Below are positions 17,601-25,101 of a stretch of DNA of 64,000 bases, in pieces. The stretch's first letter is position 1; each line of letters starts with the position of its first letter. Under the pieces are notes generated by a model. That model had not been told where the DNA came from and ran no database searches. It saw nothing but the letters and a program-made list of their open reading frames with translations. The stretch is from Myxococcales bacterium (GTDB lineage: Bacteria > Myxococcota_A > Polyangia > Polyangiales > Houyiibacteriaceae), in NCBI GenBank assembly GCA_019637115.1, contig JAHBWH010000005.1:1-64000 (forward strand), in the 5' to 3' direction. A program made the translations under genes and the position numbers.

Positions 17601-17775
17601 TCCCGATGCCCCCGACCCCGTAGACGAGGAAGAGCACCTCGTCGTCCAAGAGCTGCAGCACGCGGTCGAGCTCCGCTCGGCGGCCCGCGAACCCACGAAC
17701 CGGCCTAGGAAATCCGCTGGCCTCGGGAGCCGTCTCGAGCGGGCCTGACGTCACGGCGGCGTACATTCCTGACAT
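14680..17775 (-). CDS. STAND-type ATPase with TPR-like repeats and C-terminal winged helix
   Basis: Large regulator of 1031 aa. Residues 53-60 form the Walker A motif (GVGGIGKS) and about 143-152 the Walker B (HLVFLDDVHH). The next part resembles the MalT/AfsR-like NTPase and winged-helix regions. From about 350 to 880 the protein is helical and Ala/Leu/Arg-rich, typical of TPR-like sensing repeats. The C-terminus (about 905-1010, ending KTLREAFPDREIVERTSSGWRL) is an OmpR/SARP-like winged helix for DNA binding. Placing the DNA-binding domain last is the reverse of the AfsR order and resembles the LuxR/MalT layout. Start: ATG at 17775; GTG 17799 and ATG 17766 are alternatives. Signal and targets unknown. 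Confidence 0.8.
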   Translation of the reverse strand: MSGMYAAVTSGPLETAPEASGFPRPVRGFAGRRAELDRVLQLLDDEVLFLVYGVGGIGKSEFIYQLMSEARATPQWRDAVPVHLEVRAGSSGTRALAELLAIAGAPPEPRRGQATEVEHLNEQLAALAQLLDARPHLVFLDDVHHLHPEAVSEALSFLSRRVRRSRIFVASRQEIRIHADAALPVVTTLGPLDPEAVEQMMDALVERLQVARPGVGAVMRASHGSPFHIRRLLARDSGGEDSLERSLQELSGAARRVLLAAALSPHRPSLQVLQSAWGTNDSLDGIVRELERRFLLDVEDDRLIVHDLVREALLRVAGEQELEVARRDCAGLCLGELERSDPPALIHAVDAIHLHLSGQQWLEAWQLVERWHSPLASAGSDHLLLEPLERLRDVLPERRTAIDLLIARSLVRASLIERADGVLGGIGEPTDDADAARYFALSGEIAQRKGDLARAEALFGAAVERAPHEGARFQARLQTAIVAAYRGEGERARQILDTTLGEVASPTAAQVARCRWARTLSWLLDERYELATEEARQAREDLTERGHRDLRNQLAMFETLAGIGREDMTLARDAMRHIDESGLRRRVASLYRAIVMYSDGEAKHAWEELLEAHDYLRAHGDTANAYLAGYYGSAALAELGRLTKARELAARATELARAAGLRGFVARSLAQEAIHAAEAIQTQDAHRFADEALGSEHIGPRSVATAHRAHAHAYAVEGDIARSLEHLAAARKALEGLDVASSPIDLEHAGIELVGGRFDRAVERAESTTTLTRPYDIARAQVVLAAAYVARGRRTDLVLAEGALARAKELAERGELRSVRVGCAIVSAGLARRANRVRAADEVLTDALRQIDPEHGSVYANALRAAIDGGQAARVVPGAVALLAHLGLSEMVDCYLVDRTGRRAATRKDIERERAQRELVVDELEGVIVARRGEIEITGRPLQCALLSVLVCGRGEAVSAEAIYEKVWGVAEYHPLQHRNTLYVAINRLRKTLREAFPDREIVERTSSGWRLGAVDACVAIAATEGSGDRG

Positions 17776-17880
17776 CCGGGTCACGATAACGTCGCACACG
17801 GACCAGGCCCGAGCAACGGACGTTCGCGTTGGCGCAACCGGTGTTAGGCGACGCCGCCTTCCGGTACTGCGCCGTCGAGC

Positions 17881-18945
17881 CTACGCAGGCTTGGCCGCCG
17901 CCTTCGCCTCGTCCTTGCCCGCGCCGAGCCGCGCGACGAGCGCGGTCGCCGCGAAGCCGACCGCGACGAGCCCGAGCGCCCCGAGCATCTGCAGCGGCTC
18001 GGGGCCGAAGAACTGCGTCGGGTATTTGTCGGGCGTGAGGGCCGCGAGGGTCTCCTCGGTCACCACGCGCCCCTTGAAGACGCTGCCGAGCGCGGGCGCG
18101 ACCCCCTCCTGAAAGGGCCACAGCCCGAAGACCGACCCGCCGAGCAGGCCGAGCAGGAAGCCGAGCGTCGGCTTCTCGGCCCGCTCGAGCAAGAGCTTGA
18201 GCACGTTGCTGACGACGAGCACGCCGACGAGCACGCCGACGCCGACCGGGACGACGACGTCCAGCATCGGCTCCGAGAGCGCGCCCCAATCCTTCGCCTT
18301 CACCGCCACCTTGGCCGCGTCGACGGCCCCCAGAATCGTGACGTAGACGCCCATCACGAGCAGCAGGTAGCCGCCGCTCACGCCCGGGAGGATCATCGCG
18401 CTCGCGCCCGCGACGCCAGCGAGGAACATCATCAGCCACCCGTCGTTGTCGGCGCCGCTGTCCCCGCCATGCATCTGGAAGTAGGCGAGGATGGCCATCG
18501 GCACGAAGCCGAGCACCGCCCCGACCCAGAGCGAGGGCGCGGCCGGGCGGGCCAGCTTCCACACGACCGGGACGCCCCCGAGGGTGAGGCCGATGAAGAG
18601 CGAGTACATCACCCAGCGGTGATCGACGACGAGGTTCTTGACCGGTCCTGCGAACGCCACGATCGCCACGAGCGCGCAGAGGACGACCGCGGCGAGCACG
18701 AAGATCGAGCGCTTGCGGAAGCGCAGCGTGCTCAGCTCCGCGATCGCCGCGATGAAGCGTGGGTAGACGCCCGAGGCGAGCAACATCGTGCCGCCGCTGA
18801 TGCCTGGCACCAGGTTGGCCAGGCCCATGAGGGTGCCGCCGATCGCCGCGCGAACCCCGAGCAGCGAGTACGGCACGTCGTCTTGGAGGACGCCGTCCTC
18901 CGCACCGCTCGGCTGCCCCGCGTCCGCCTCTCGTCCCTTCGTCAT
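17881..18945 (-). CDS. DUF368 polyprenyl-phosphate transporter (PopT-like)
   Basis: Integral membrane protein of 354 aa with about eight to ten hydrophobic segments. The repeated motifs NLVPGISGGTM (near residue 44) and ILPGVSGGYLLL (near 180) mark the DUF368 family. Members of this family (PopT) return undecaprenyl phosphate from the outer to the inner leaflet for reuse in wall and glycan synthesis. The ATG at 18945 is preceded by TAGACC with a 7-nt gap, as in the other leaderless-type starts. It ends 105 nt before the ATPase gene on the same strand. Confidence 0.88.
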   Translation of the reverse strand: MTKGREADAGQPSGAEDGVLQDDVPYSLLGVRAAIGGTLMGLANLVPGISGGTMLLASGVYPRFIAAIAELSTLRFRKRSIFVLAAVVLCALVAIVAFAGPVKNLVVDHRWVMYSLFIGLTLGGVPVVWKLARPAAPSLWVGAVLGFVPMAILAYFQMHGGDSGADNDGWLMMFLAGVAGASAMILPGVSGGYLLLVMGVYVTILGAVDAAKVAVKAKDWGALSEPMLDVVVPVGVGVLVGVLVVSNVLKLLLERAEKPTLGFLLGLLGGSVFGLWPFQEGVAPALGSVFKGRVVTEETLAALTPDKYPTQFFGPEPLQMLGALGLVAVGFAATALVARLGAGKDEAKAAAKPA

Positions 18946-18976
18946 GGCCGCGGGTCTACCCCGTCCGCTCCGAAGT

Positions 18977-21040
18977 TCAAAGCGTCGCGCGTTCGTTCGG
19001 GATGCGGCAGCTTCCGTCCGGGCAAGTGTCCTCCGCCATCCCGTCCGGGCGGCAGAAGCGCTCGAGCTGCTCCAGCATCGGCTCGGTGAAGCGGAGGTCG
19101 TCGTGGGCGACGTTGTCGCGCGGCGGCGCGACCGATCCCTCGTAGATCGGCTCGACACCCTCGAGCTGGTAGATGAAATATCCGCTCGACCGCGGTCCGT
19201 CGGCCCGCTCCATGTACTCTCCCACCCCCCACGGCTCGTAGACGCTCGAGGGGAAGAAGGGCAGCCCGATGGTGCGCGCGGCGATGTCGGCCGCGATGGT
19301 CGGGACCTGGGTGTCGTAGCGCGCGACCTGGTAGAGGATGCGCCGGTTCGAGGCGTCGATGCCCTCAATCGGCTGGCGCCCGATCAGTGACGGCGCGTAG
19401 GTGCCCGGCTCGGCGAGATCCCACATCGACTGCATCGTGACCACGTACCAGTCTCGGTCGAGCTTGCGGTCGTAGTAGATCTTGAACGCCGCCTCGTAGG
19501 GCGTGAAGTTCCGCGAGCGCCGCAGCATGATGCTGTAGTTGATCGCGCCGACCTGCAGCACGTAGGCGTCGATCTTGTCGCTGAGCGCGGCGACCGTCGC
19601 GCCCATGATGCCGCCCTGGCTGATGCCGTAGTAGTAGGTCTCGGTCACGTCGTGGAGCGGCCGGGGCTCCCCCCCCTCTTCTTCGGGCTCGAGGAAGAGC
19701 TCTGGGATCCGGCTGCAGGGGCCATCGATGAAGGTCTTCTGTAGGATGAGCGAGTTGAGCGTGCCCTGCATGAGCCGCTCGCCCAGCTGCGCGACGTTGC
19801 CGAAGTTCGTGACGACTTGGCTGATGATCTGCGCGGTGTCGTCGCTCGAGAGACCCCAATAGTCCGTACCGAAGCCGACCATCGCCGAGCGCTGCAGGGC
19901 GTAGGTCGTGCCGCTACTCGACACCTGGTCGGCCCGACCGAGCAGGCCGTGCCCGTACATCAACATGCGACCCGGCCCCTCGCCGGCGAGCACGCGGTCA
20001 CGGACGCTCGGCGGGATGACCACCTCGAAGGGTGCCTCGGCGGTGCCGTTGTAGGCGATGTTTCCTTCGGCGTCGCGGTTGGCGAGCGCGCCCTCGAAGG
20101 GAGTCGTCATGTAGAGCGGCACGGTGAAGGTCCCGCGGATGCGCCGCCAGATCCGGTCACCCACGTTCTCTTGAACCGCCTCGACGGTGCAGGTCCCGAT
20201 GCCATCGGTTCCCGCGTCGTAGCGGGCGAAGCCGTCCGCGCGCATCGCGAGCATGTCTCCCCGGAGCGAGGATCCGGACGCGGTGTGGAAGTCCCACGCG
20301 AGGATCAGATCGTTTCGGGCCACGCCCGCCGCGCCGAGCACGGTGAAGACGTCCTCGAGCGCCTCGCGCCGATCCTCGAGCCCCTCGAGCTCGCTCGGCG
20401 TGCCGTCACGGAGCGCAGCGAAGTACTCGCTCGCCTCGACCGCCTCGCCACCCACGAGCGAGAGGCCGCGGATCGCCGCGACGTAGCGCCGGTTCTCCTC
20501 GAGCCGAATCGCCGGGCGGATGTAGAAGGTGGTGAAGCCCGGATCGCGGTTGACCCACTCGTCGATCTCGGAGAAGTGCGGAACGCGCTCACCCGTCTCG
20601 GCGTCGAGGAGCACGGTCGGGCTGTCGGTCGCCAGGCTCTCGCCGATGCGCTCGAACGAGGGAAGGTTCGCGGGGTCGATCTCGCCGCGGAAGCCCACGA
20701 CGAGGCTCGTCAGCGGGCTGAAGCCGTCGAAGCGGTTCCACGGATCCGACGCGGCGTGAGGATCGCGGCGGTTGTTCAGCGGGAAGACCGAGTCGGGGAC
20801 CGCCACGCGGAAGCCCGTCTCGGTGGTCGGATCCGCGCGCAGGAAGTGGCTCGACGGATAGGGCATCGCGCAATGCGTCGGCTCGAGGTTCTCGCACTCG
20901 GGCCGGAGCGGAGGTGGCGGCCCGGCGTCGACCATCGCGTCGCCGGTCTCGGCGTCCGTCGGCCCGGCGTCGTCGTCGCCGCACCCCACTACGCCCGTCG
21001 AAATGAGCAACCCGCACCCAAACCAAGCCAACGTCCGCAT
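18977..21040 (-). CDS. secreted alpha/beta-hydrolase-like lipoprotein
   Basis: Predicted lipoprotein of 687 aa. Signal peptide with lipobox VVGC followed by DDDAGPTDAET. The motif YYYGISQGGIMG is a nucleophile elbow (G-x-S-x-G), so an esterase, lipase or peptidase activity is likely. Upstream parts are beta-rich (PTVLLDAETGERVPHF, FYIRPAIRLEENRRYVAA), as in large myxobacterial envelope hydrolases. Catalytic His and Asp were not assigned. The leader just upstream is strikingly G/T-rich on this strand (21056-21112) and may fold into a G-quadruplex. Start at ATG 21040; an in-frame GTG lies 12 nt upstream. Confidence 0.78.
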   Translation of the reverse strand: MRTLAWFGCGLLISTGVVGCGDDDAGPTDAETGDAMVDAGPPPPLRPECENLEPTHCAMPYPSSHFLRADPTTETGFRVAVPDSVFPLNNRRDPHAASDPWNRFDGFSPLTSLVVGFRGEIDPANLPSFERIGESLATDSPTVLLDAETGERVPHFSEIDEWVNRDPGFTTFYIRPAIRLEENRRYVAAIRGLSLVGGEAVEASEYFAALRDGTPSELEGLEDRREALEDVFTVLGAAGVARNDLILAWDFHTASGSSLRGDMLAMRADGFARYDAGTDGIGTCTVEAVQENVGDRIWRRIRGTFTVPLYMTTPFEGALANRDAEGNIAYNGTAEAPFEVVIPPSVRDRVLAGEGPGRMLMYGHGLLGRADQVSSSGTTYALQRSAMVGFGTDYWGLSSDDTAQIISQVVTNFGNVAQLGERLMQGTLNSLILQKTFIDGPCSRIPELFLEPEEEGGEPRPLHDVTETYYYGISQGGIMGATVAALSDKIDAYVLQVGAINYSIMLRRSRNFTPYEAAFKIYYDRKLDRDWYVVTMQSMWDLAEPGTYAPSLIGRQPIEGIDASNRRILYQVARYDTQVPTIAADIAARTIGLPFFPSSVYEPWGVGEYMERADGPRSSGYFIYQLEGVEPIYEGSVAPPRDNVAHDDLRFTEPMLEQLERFCRPDGMAEDTCPDGSCRIPNERATL

Positions 21041-21055
21041 CGTCCGCACCTCGCC

Positions 21056-21112
21056 GCCCCCAAGACCCGAAACCCCAAACCCAAAACCCCAGACCCGAAA
21101 CCACCCCCAACA
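21056..21112 (-). promoter_or_regulatory. telomere-like G/T-rich leader, possible G-quadruplex
   Basis: On the minus strand the leader contains at least seven runs of three or more G separated by TTT, TC or TCT spacers (for example GGGGTTTTGGGTTTGGGG). It begins 16 nt upstream of the ATG at 21040. The arrangement can form a quadruplex in the DNA or the mRNA. No promoter box is visible inside it. Confidence 0.5.
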
Positions 21113-21346
21113 CCCGACAGCCGCATGGTCGAGGGCTGGGCCACGACCTGCAAGCGTGGCGCGTGGCTCGCGCATCGCCTGAAAGACCTTCACCCTGTCG
21201 AAGACGCCGAGCCTACACCGCGGCGCCCCGCCGGTGGAGATTCGCGTACGCGTCACGAAATGCACGAAGATCCGACCCTCCGTGAGCGGAGTCCTCGTTT
21301 TCTCCGAACTTTCGTGGCACCAGCCTTGCTACGGAGGAGCGCACCG

Positions 21347-22429
21347 ATGCGTAGCTTCACCCTTCTTGCTTGCCTCGTCCTTCTCGCTGGCTGCGGCTCG
21401 CGGACCGGCCTGTTGCTGCCCTACTCCGATGTACCAGCCCTCGACGCATCCACCGACGCCACCTTCGACGCCACGGTGGACGCTGGCGTCGACGCGCCGT
21501 CGGACGTCGGCCCGGACGTCGTCGACTCGTTCGTCCCCGACGCGTTCGTGCCGATGTGCCCGAACCCTCGGACCGTGGCCCCCGGCGAGGCGAGCATCCC
21601 GGTCGACATCATCTGGGTCTTCGACAGCTCGCTGAGCATGGTCGACGAGAACACCCGCCTGCAGACGAACATCCAGATCTTCTGGGACGCCATCACCGAA
21701 GCGAACGTGGACAGTCACGTGATCTTCATCGCGCAACGCGGCTACATCCCCGGACCCCCAGCCGGCTTCGCGAGGCGCTTCATGTCGATCGACGACCGGG
21801 TCGGCTCCTGGGATCCGCTGCTCAAAGTGCTCTCGAATTTCCCGATGTACGAGCCCTTCCTGCGCCCCAACTCGGTCGTGCATGTCGTGGCGGTCACCGA
21901 TGACGAGTCACGCGCGATTGACGCCGTCAGCTTCGACGAGGAGTTCCGGGCGCTCCTCGGGCGTGGCTACACCGCCCACGCGATCGCGTCCGAGCAATTT
22001 CCCCCGACCGTCCTCAACCCGAGCGGCGCCTGCTACTCCGAGAGCAACCAAGCCTACGGCCCCGGCCTCGAGTACATCGCGCTCACGGAGATGACCGGAG
22101 GCCTCTTCATGTCGGTCTGCGAAGAGGATTGGTCGCGGCTGATGGAGCCGCTCTCGGAGCGGGTCGCCGTGCGGATCCCGCTGCCCTGCGCGTACTCCCT
22201 GCCGCAGCCGCCTCCGGTCGGCATCGACTACGATCCTCGGGACTTCTCGGTGCGGGTGCAGGTGCCCGGTGAGCCCGAGCCTCGCTTCCTCCCGCGCGTC
22301 GCCGAGGCCTCCTGTGGCGACGGCTGGTGGTTCGTCGATCGCGCCGACCGGGTCGAGCTCTGCCCGAGCACCTGCGCCGAGCTCGACGCCCTCGACGGGC
22401 GGGTCACCGTCGACATCTGCCCGCGCTGA
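21347..22429 (+). CDS. VWA-domain lipoprotein
   Basis: Predicted lipoprotein of 360 aa. GGAGG at 21333-21337 supports the ATG at 21347, giving a signal peptide with lipobox LLAGC. A DAS/DAT/DAG linker leads to a von Willebrand factor A-like domain that starts at about residue 85 with IPVDIIWVFDSSLSM, containing the MIDAS motif DxSxS for metal-dependent binding. TDDESRA near residue 185 may be another metal ligand. The C-terminus has several Cys (CGDGWWFVDR, CPSTCAEL). Surface or adhesive binding is likely; the ligand is unknown. Similar VWA lipoproteins are abundant in myxobacteria. Confidence 0.85.
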   Translation: MRSFTLLACLVLLAGCGSRTGLLLPYSDVPALDASTDATFDATVDAGVDAPSDVGPDVVDSFVPDAFVPMCPNPRTVAPGEASIPVDIIWVFDSSLSMVDENTRLQTNIQIFWDAITEANVDSHVIFIAQRGYIPGPPAGFARRFMSIDDRVGSWDPLLKVLSNFPMYEPFLRPNSVVHVVAVTDDESRAIDAVSFDEEFRALLGRGYTAHAIASEQFPPTVLNPSGACYSESNQAYGPGLEYIALTEMTGGLFMSVCEEDWSRLMEPLSERVAVRIPLPCAYSLPQPPPVGIDYDPRDFSVRVQVPGEPEPRFLPRVAEASCGDGWWFVDRADRVELCPSTCAELDALDGRVTVDICPR

Positions 22430-22492
22430 CGGCGGCGCCACCGTGATCGTCCGCACCACGTTCTCGCCCGAGGCTGCTACACCGCCGCCCTC

Positions 22493-23080
22493 GTGGTCGA
22501 GAGAGAGTTCGGGCAGGCCTACTACCAGAGGCACTACGAGGATCCGGAGACCCGGGTCTACGACGGTGAGGCGATCGCGCGCACCGGCGCGTTCGTGCGC
22601 GCCTACCTCGAGCACCTCGACGTGAAGGTCGAGCGCGTGCTCGATCTGGGGTGCGGCCTCGGGTTCTGGAAGCCCGTCATCGAGCGCTATTTCCCGGACG
22701 CCCGCTACGAAGGCGTGGAGGTGAGCGAGTACCTCTGCGAGCGCTACGGCTGGACCCGTGGATCGATCGCGGATTTCAAGGCGCCCCCCGCGGACCTCGT
22801 GATCTGCCAGGGTGTGCTCCAATATCTCGACGCCAAAGAGGCCGCTCGCGCCTTGAAGAACCTCGGGCGCCTCTGCCAGGGTGCGCTCTACCTCGAGGTG
22901 CTCACGCGCGCCGATTGGGAGCAGAACGTCTCCCAGCACCGCACGGACGGCGACGTCTACCTCCGCGAGGGCCGCTGGTACCTCGAGCGCTTGCGCCCGA
23001 GCTTCGTGAACGGCGGCGGTGGGGTGTTCTTCCACCGAGACGCGGGCGCGGTGCTCTACGAGCTCGAGCACATCGGCTGA
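22493..23080 (+). CDS. class I SAM-dependent methyltransferase
   Basis: Protein of 195 aa with the SAM-binding motif VLDLGCGLGFW near residues 49-59, an acidic residue after beta-2 (YEGVEVSEYL) and an LVICQGVLQYL motif around 100, as in Rossmann methyltransferases. The GTG at 22493 is chosen because TACACC ends 8 nt upstream and no earlier good start exists. Substrate unknown. It lies between a VWA lipoprotein and, convergently, a putative outer membrane protein, with a strong hairpin in between. Confidence 0.85.
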   Translation: MVEREFGQAYYQRHYEDPETRVYDGEAIARTGAFVRAYLEHLDVKVERVLDLGCGLGFWKPVIERYFPDARYEGVEVSEYLCERYGWTRGSIADFKAPPADLVICQGVLQYLDAKEAARALKNLGRLCQGALYLEVLTRADWEQNVSQHRTDGDVYLREGRWYLERLRPSFVNGGGGVFFHRDAGAVLYELEHIG

Positions 23081-23106
23081 CGTGGCCGTGGCGGCCGGAC
23101 GGAACG

Positions 23107-23134
23107 CGAACGGCCCGCCGAAGCGGGCCGTTCG
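23107..23134. terminator. bidirectional terminator hairpin
   Basis: A 12-bp perfect stem (23107-23118 with 23123-23134) closes a CGAA tetraloop, between the convergent methyltransferase and outer membrane protein genes. It carries a weak T-run on the plus side. Confidence 0.75.
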
Positions 23135-23152
23135 TTCACGTGATCGCGATCC

Positions 23153-24496
23153 TCAGAACGCCGAGGCGACCGAACGCTGGGCCTGGGCCTCTTGCGCGGC
23201 CCGCGCGCGGTTCGCGCGGAGCTCGGTGGCGAGGAAGTCCGGGCGCACCTGGAGGCTGAGCGTCACCGCCGAGTTGCGGTTGCGGAGCGGGTTCTCCGCG
23301 CCGCCCGAGGCGTTGAACCACCCGCCGAAGGCGAAGTAGCTGAGGCTCGCCGTGATGTAGGAGGTGATGTCGAAGCCGACCGCGATCGAGAGGGTCTGGA
23401 AGATGAGGCGGTTCGTCTGCTGACCCCCCTCGAGCACGAACGCAGTCCCGTCCGCCGTCACGACGTCGTTCGGGTCGAAGGTCGCGTCCTCGGTCGGCAC
23501 GCGGCGGGCGTAGACGCCCGAGTAGGAGAGCGTGAGCGCGAAGCGGTCCATCGGCAGGAGGTTGGCGAAGACCGTCGCCGTCGTCGTGTGGCGGATCGAC
23601 TGCACGCCCGAGTGGCAGATCATGTTGTTGCCCGACGGGTCGGTGCAGACGTAGTTCTCGCTCGGGGCCGGCGTGCTCGCGTTCTGCTGGATGTTGCCCG
23701 TGTAGCGCAGACCGCCAATGAGGATGAGGCCGTTGAGCACGGGGAACGACTTGATGGCCATCGCGAAGCCACCGAGGCCGAGGATTCGGCCAGCGGCGCG
23801 GCTGCCACGCGAGGTCGGGAGGAACGCCGTGCCCTGGATGGCGAGCGAGATGCCGCCCGGACGCCAGGGGAGCGTGTAGAGGACGTCGAGGCGGGTATCC
23901 GACCAGGTCCACTCGCGCTTGAACGTCTGGTTGAAGACGTCCGCGAGCCAGGTCGAGTCGTTCGAGGTCGCCTCGAAGTTACCCGTCTGGATGACGCCGA
24001 CCGAGAGCGCCGAGCTGAAATTCCACCGCGGCGCGACCGTGATCGAGTGCTGGAAGAACGGGTCGTAGGTCTGCTGGGCGTTCCGACGGAAGGTGCGGAA
24101 GCTGATGGTGTTGTTGGACGTGATGGGGAACGTCCACGGCACGCCCGCCTGGGGCACCGCCTGCGCCATACGCTCGGCCATCGAAGGCGGCATCTCGGGC
24201 TCGTCGCCGTCCCCGGTAGGAGCCGCCGCGGCCGTCGTGCTGCCCGTCGCCTCGTTCAGGTCCTCGGCGATGGTCGGCGTCGTGGTCGGCGTCGTGGCCG
24301 GCGCGGCCGTGCCGAGCGCGTCGCTCGACTCCGCCGGTCGGGAGACCTCGGGCTCGGGCTGCGAGACCTCGGGCTCGGGCTGAGCCGCGTCGGGCGGAGC
24401 CGCGTCGGTCACCGGAGAGTCAAGCTCGTCGGTCTGCGCAGCCGCAGGAGCGGCGATCGCCAGCGCGAGCGCGATCATCAAGGATGCGTTCTTCAA
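23153..24496 (-). CDS. putative outer membrane beta-barrel protein
   Basis: Protein of 447 aa. The TTG start at 24496 follows GGAGAG and gives a typical signal peptide ending APAAAQ. A long Pro/Thr/Ala/Glu-rich linker (about 25-105) precedes a domain rich in alternating aromatic and hydrophobic beta strands (FQHSITVAPRWNFSSALSVGVI, ASLSYFAFGGWF, AVTLSLQVRPDFLA), as in outer membrane barrels. Family not recognised. No porin signature was found. It may act in transport or adhesion. Confidence 0.65.
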   Translation of the reverse strand: MKNASLMIALALAIAAPAAAQTDELDSPVTDAAPPDAAQPEPEVSQPEPEVSRPAESSDALGTAAPATTPTTTPTIAEDLNEATGSTTAAAAPTGDGDEPEMPPSMAERMAQAVPQAGVPWTFPITSNNTISFRTFRRNAQQTYDPFFQHSITVAPRWNFSSALSVGVIQTGNFEATSNDSTWLADVFNQTFKREWTWSDTRLDVLYTLPWRPGGISLAIQGTAFLPTSRGSRAAGRILGLGGFAMAIKSFPVLNGLILIGGLRYTGNIQQNASTPAPSENYVCTDPSGNNMICHSGVQSIRHTTTATVFANLLPMDRFALTLSYSGVYARRVPTEDATFDPNDVVTADGTAFVLEGGQQTNRLIFQTLSIAVGFDITSYITASLSYFAFGGWFNASGGAENPLRNRNSAVTLSLQVRPDFLATELRANRARAAQEAQAQRSVASAF

Positions 24497-25101
24497 GGGA
24501 GTCTCTCCACCAATGAGCCCCACACGGCTCCTACACACTCGAGCAGCTCCACCGCGGTGGCCGCCAACGCGGGTCACCCCACCAAGCAAAGCGAGGGGCG
24601 TTGTCTGTCAGATGCCCCAGGGATGTCAACGAACCCCGTCGTCAGGCCTCGCACGCTTCGGCCGGGCGGAGGAGTCCGCGCCGGGGGCAGAAGCATGCGA
24701 CGTGCCATGCGTGTCGACGTCTCCAAACCATCGACATGACGAGCTTTTGCGTTGCCTCACGCGCCCTCTTCCGGGGCGGAGGCCCGTTCGTGTCCACCGA
24801 CGAACGGCTCGTTGCGGGAAGTCACACCCGTTTTCCTCGTGATCTCGCGTCTTCGACGGACGTAAAGGATCTGACGCCGGTGCGCGGACTTGGCACGACA
24901 GGCGGATCCGAGGGAAGGCGCCGACTCCGATCAGCACCTCATTGGGCCCGTGGGGAGCGACGCCGCGCAGATCGAGACGTCGTCCGCCGACGATCTCGAG
25001 TGTGTCGAACGTGCGCTCCGGTTCCGCGTCCGGTTCTGCGGTCCAGTCGTGCACCATCCGACCCGGCTCGAATTTCCGGGCGGGTGTACTAGAGCCAACC
25101 G
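24497..25101. other. 605-bp divergent intergenic region
   Basis: It lies between the divergent genes starting at 24496 and 25102. It holds the presumed promoters of both. The only structure seen is an 8-bp inverted repeat CCGTTCGT/ACGAACGG (24784-24807). A possible TACTAG box lies at 25087-25092. Short reading frames here have no recognisable protein. Confidence 0.5.

Noticed and set aside
24626-25057. 143-codon frame on the minus strand upstream of the phosphodiesterase gene
   Set aside because: It has no recognisable motif, no supporting ribosome-binding site and lies in a divergent promoter region.
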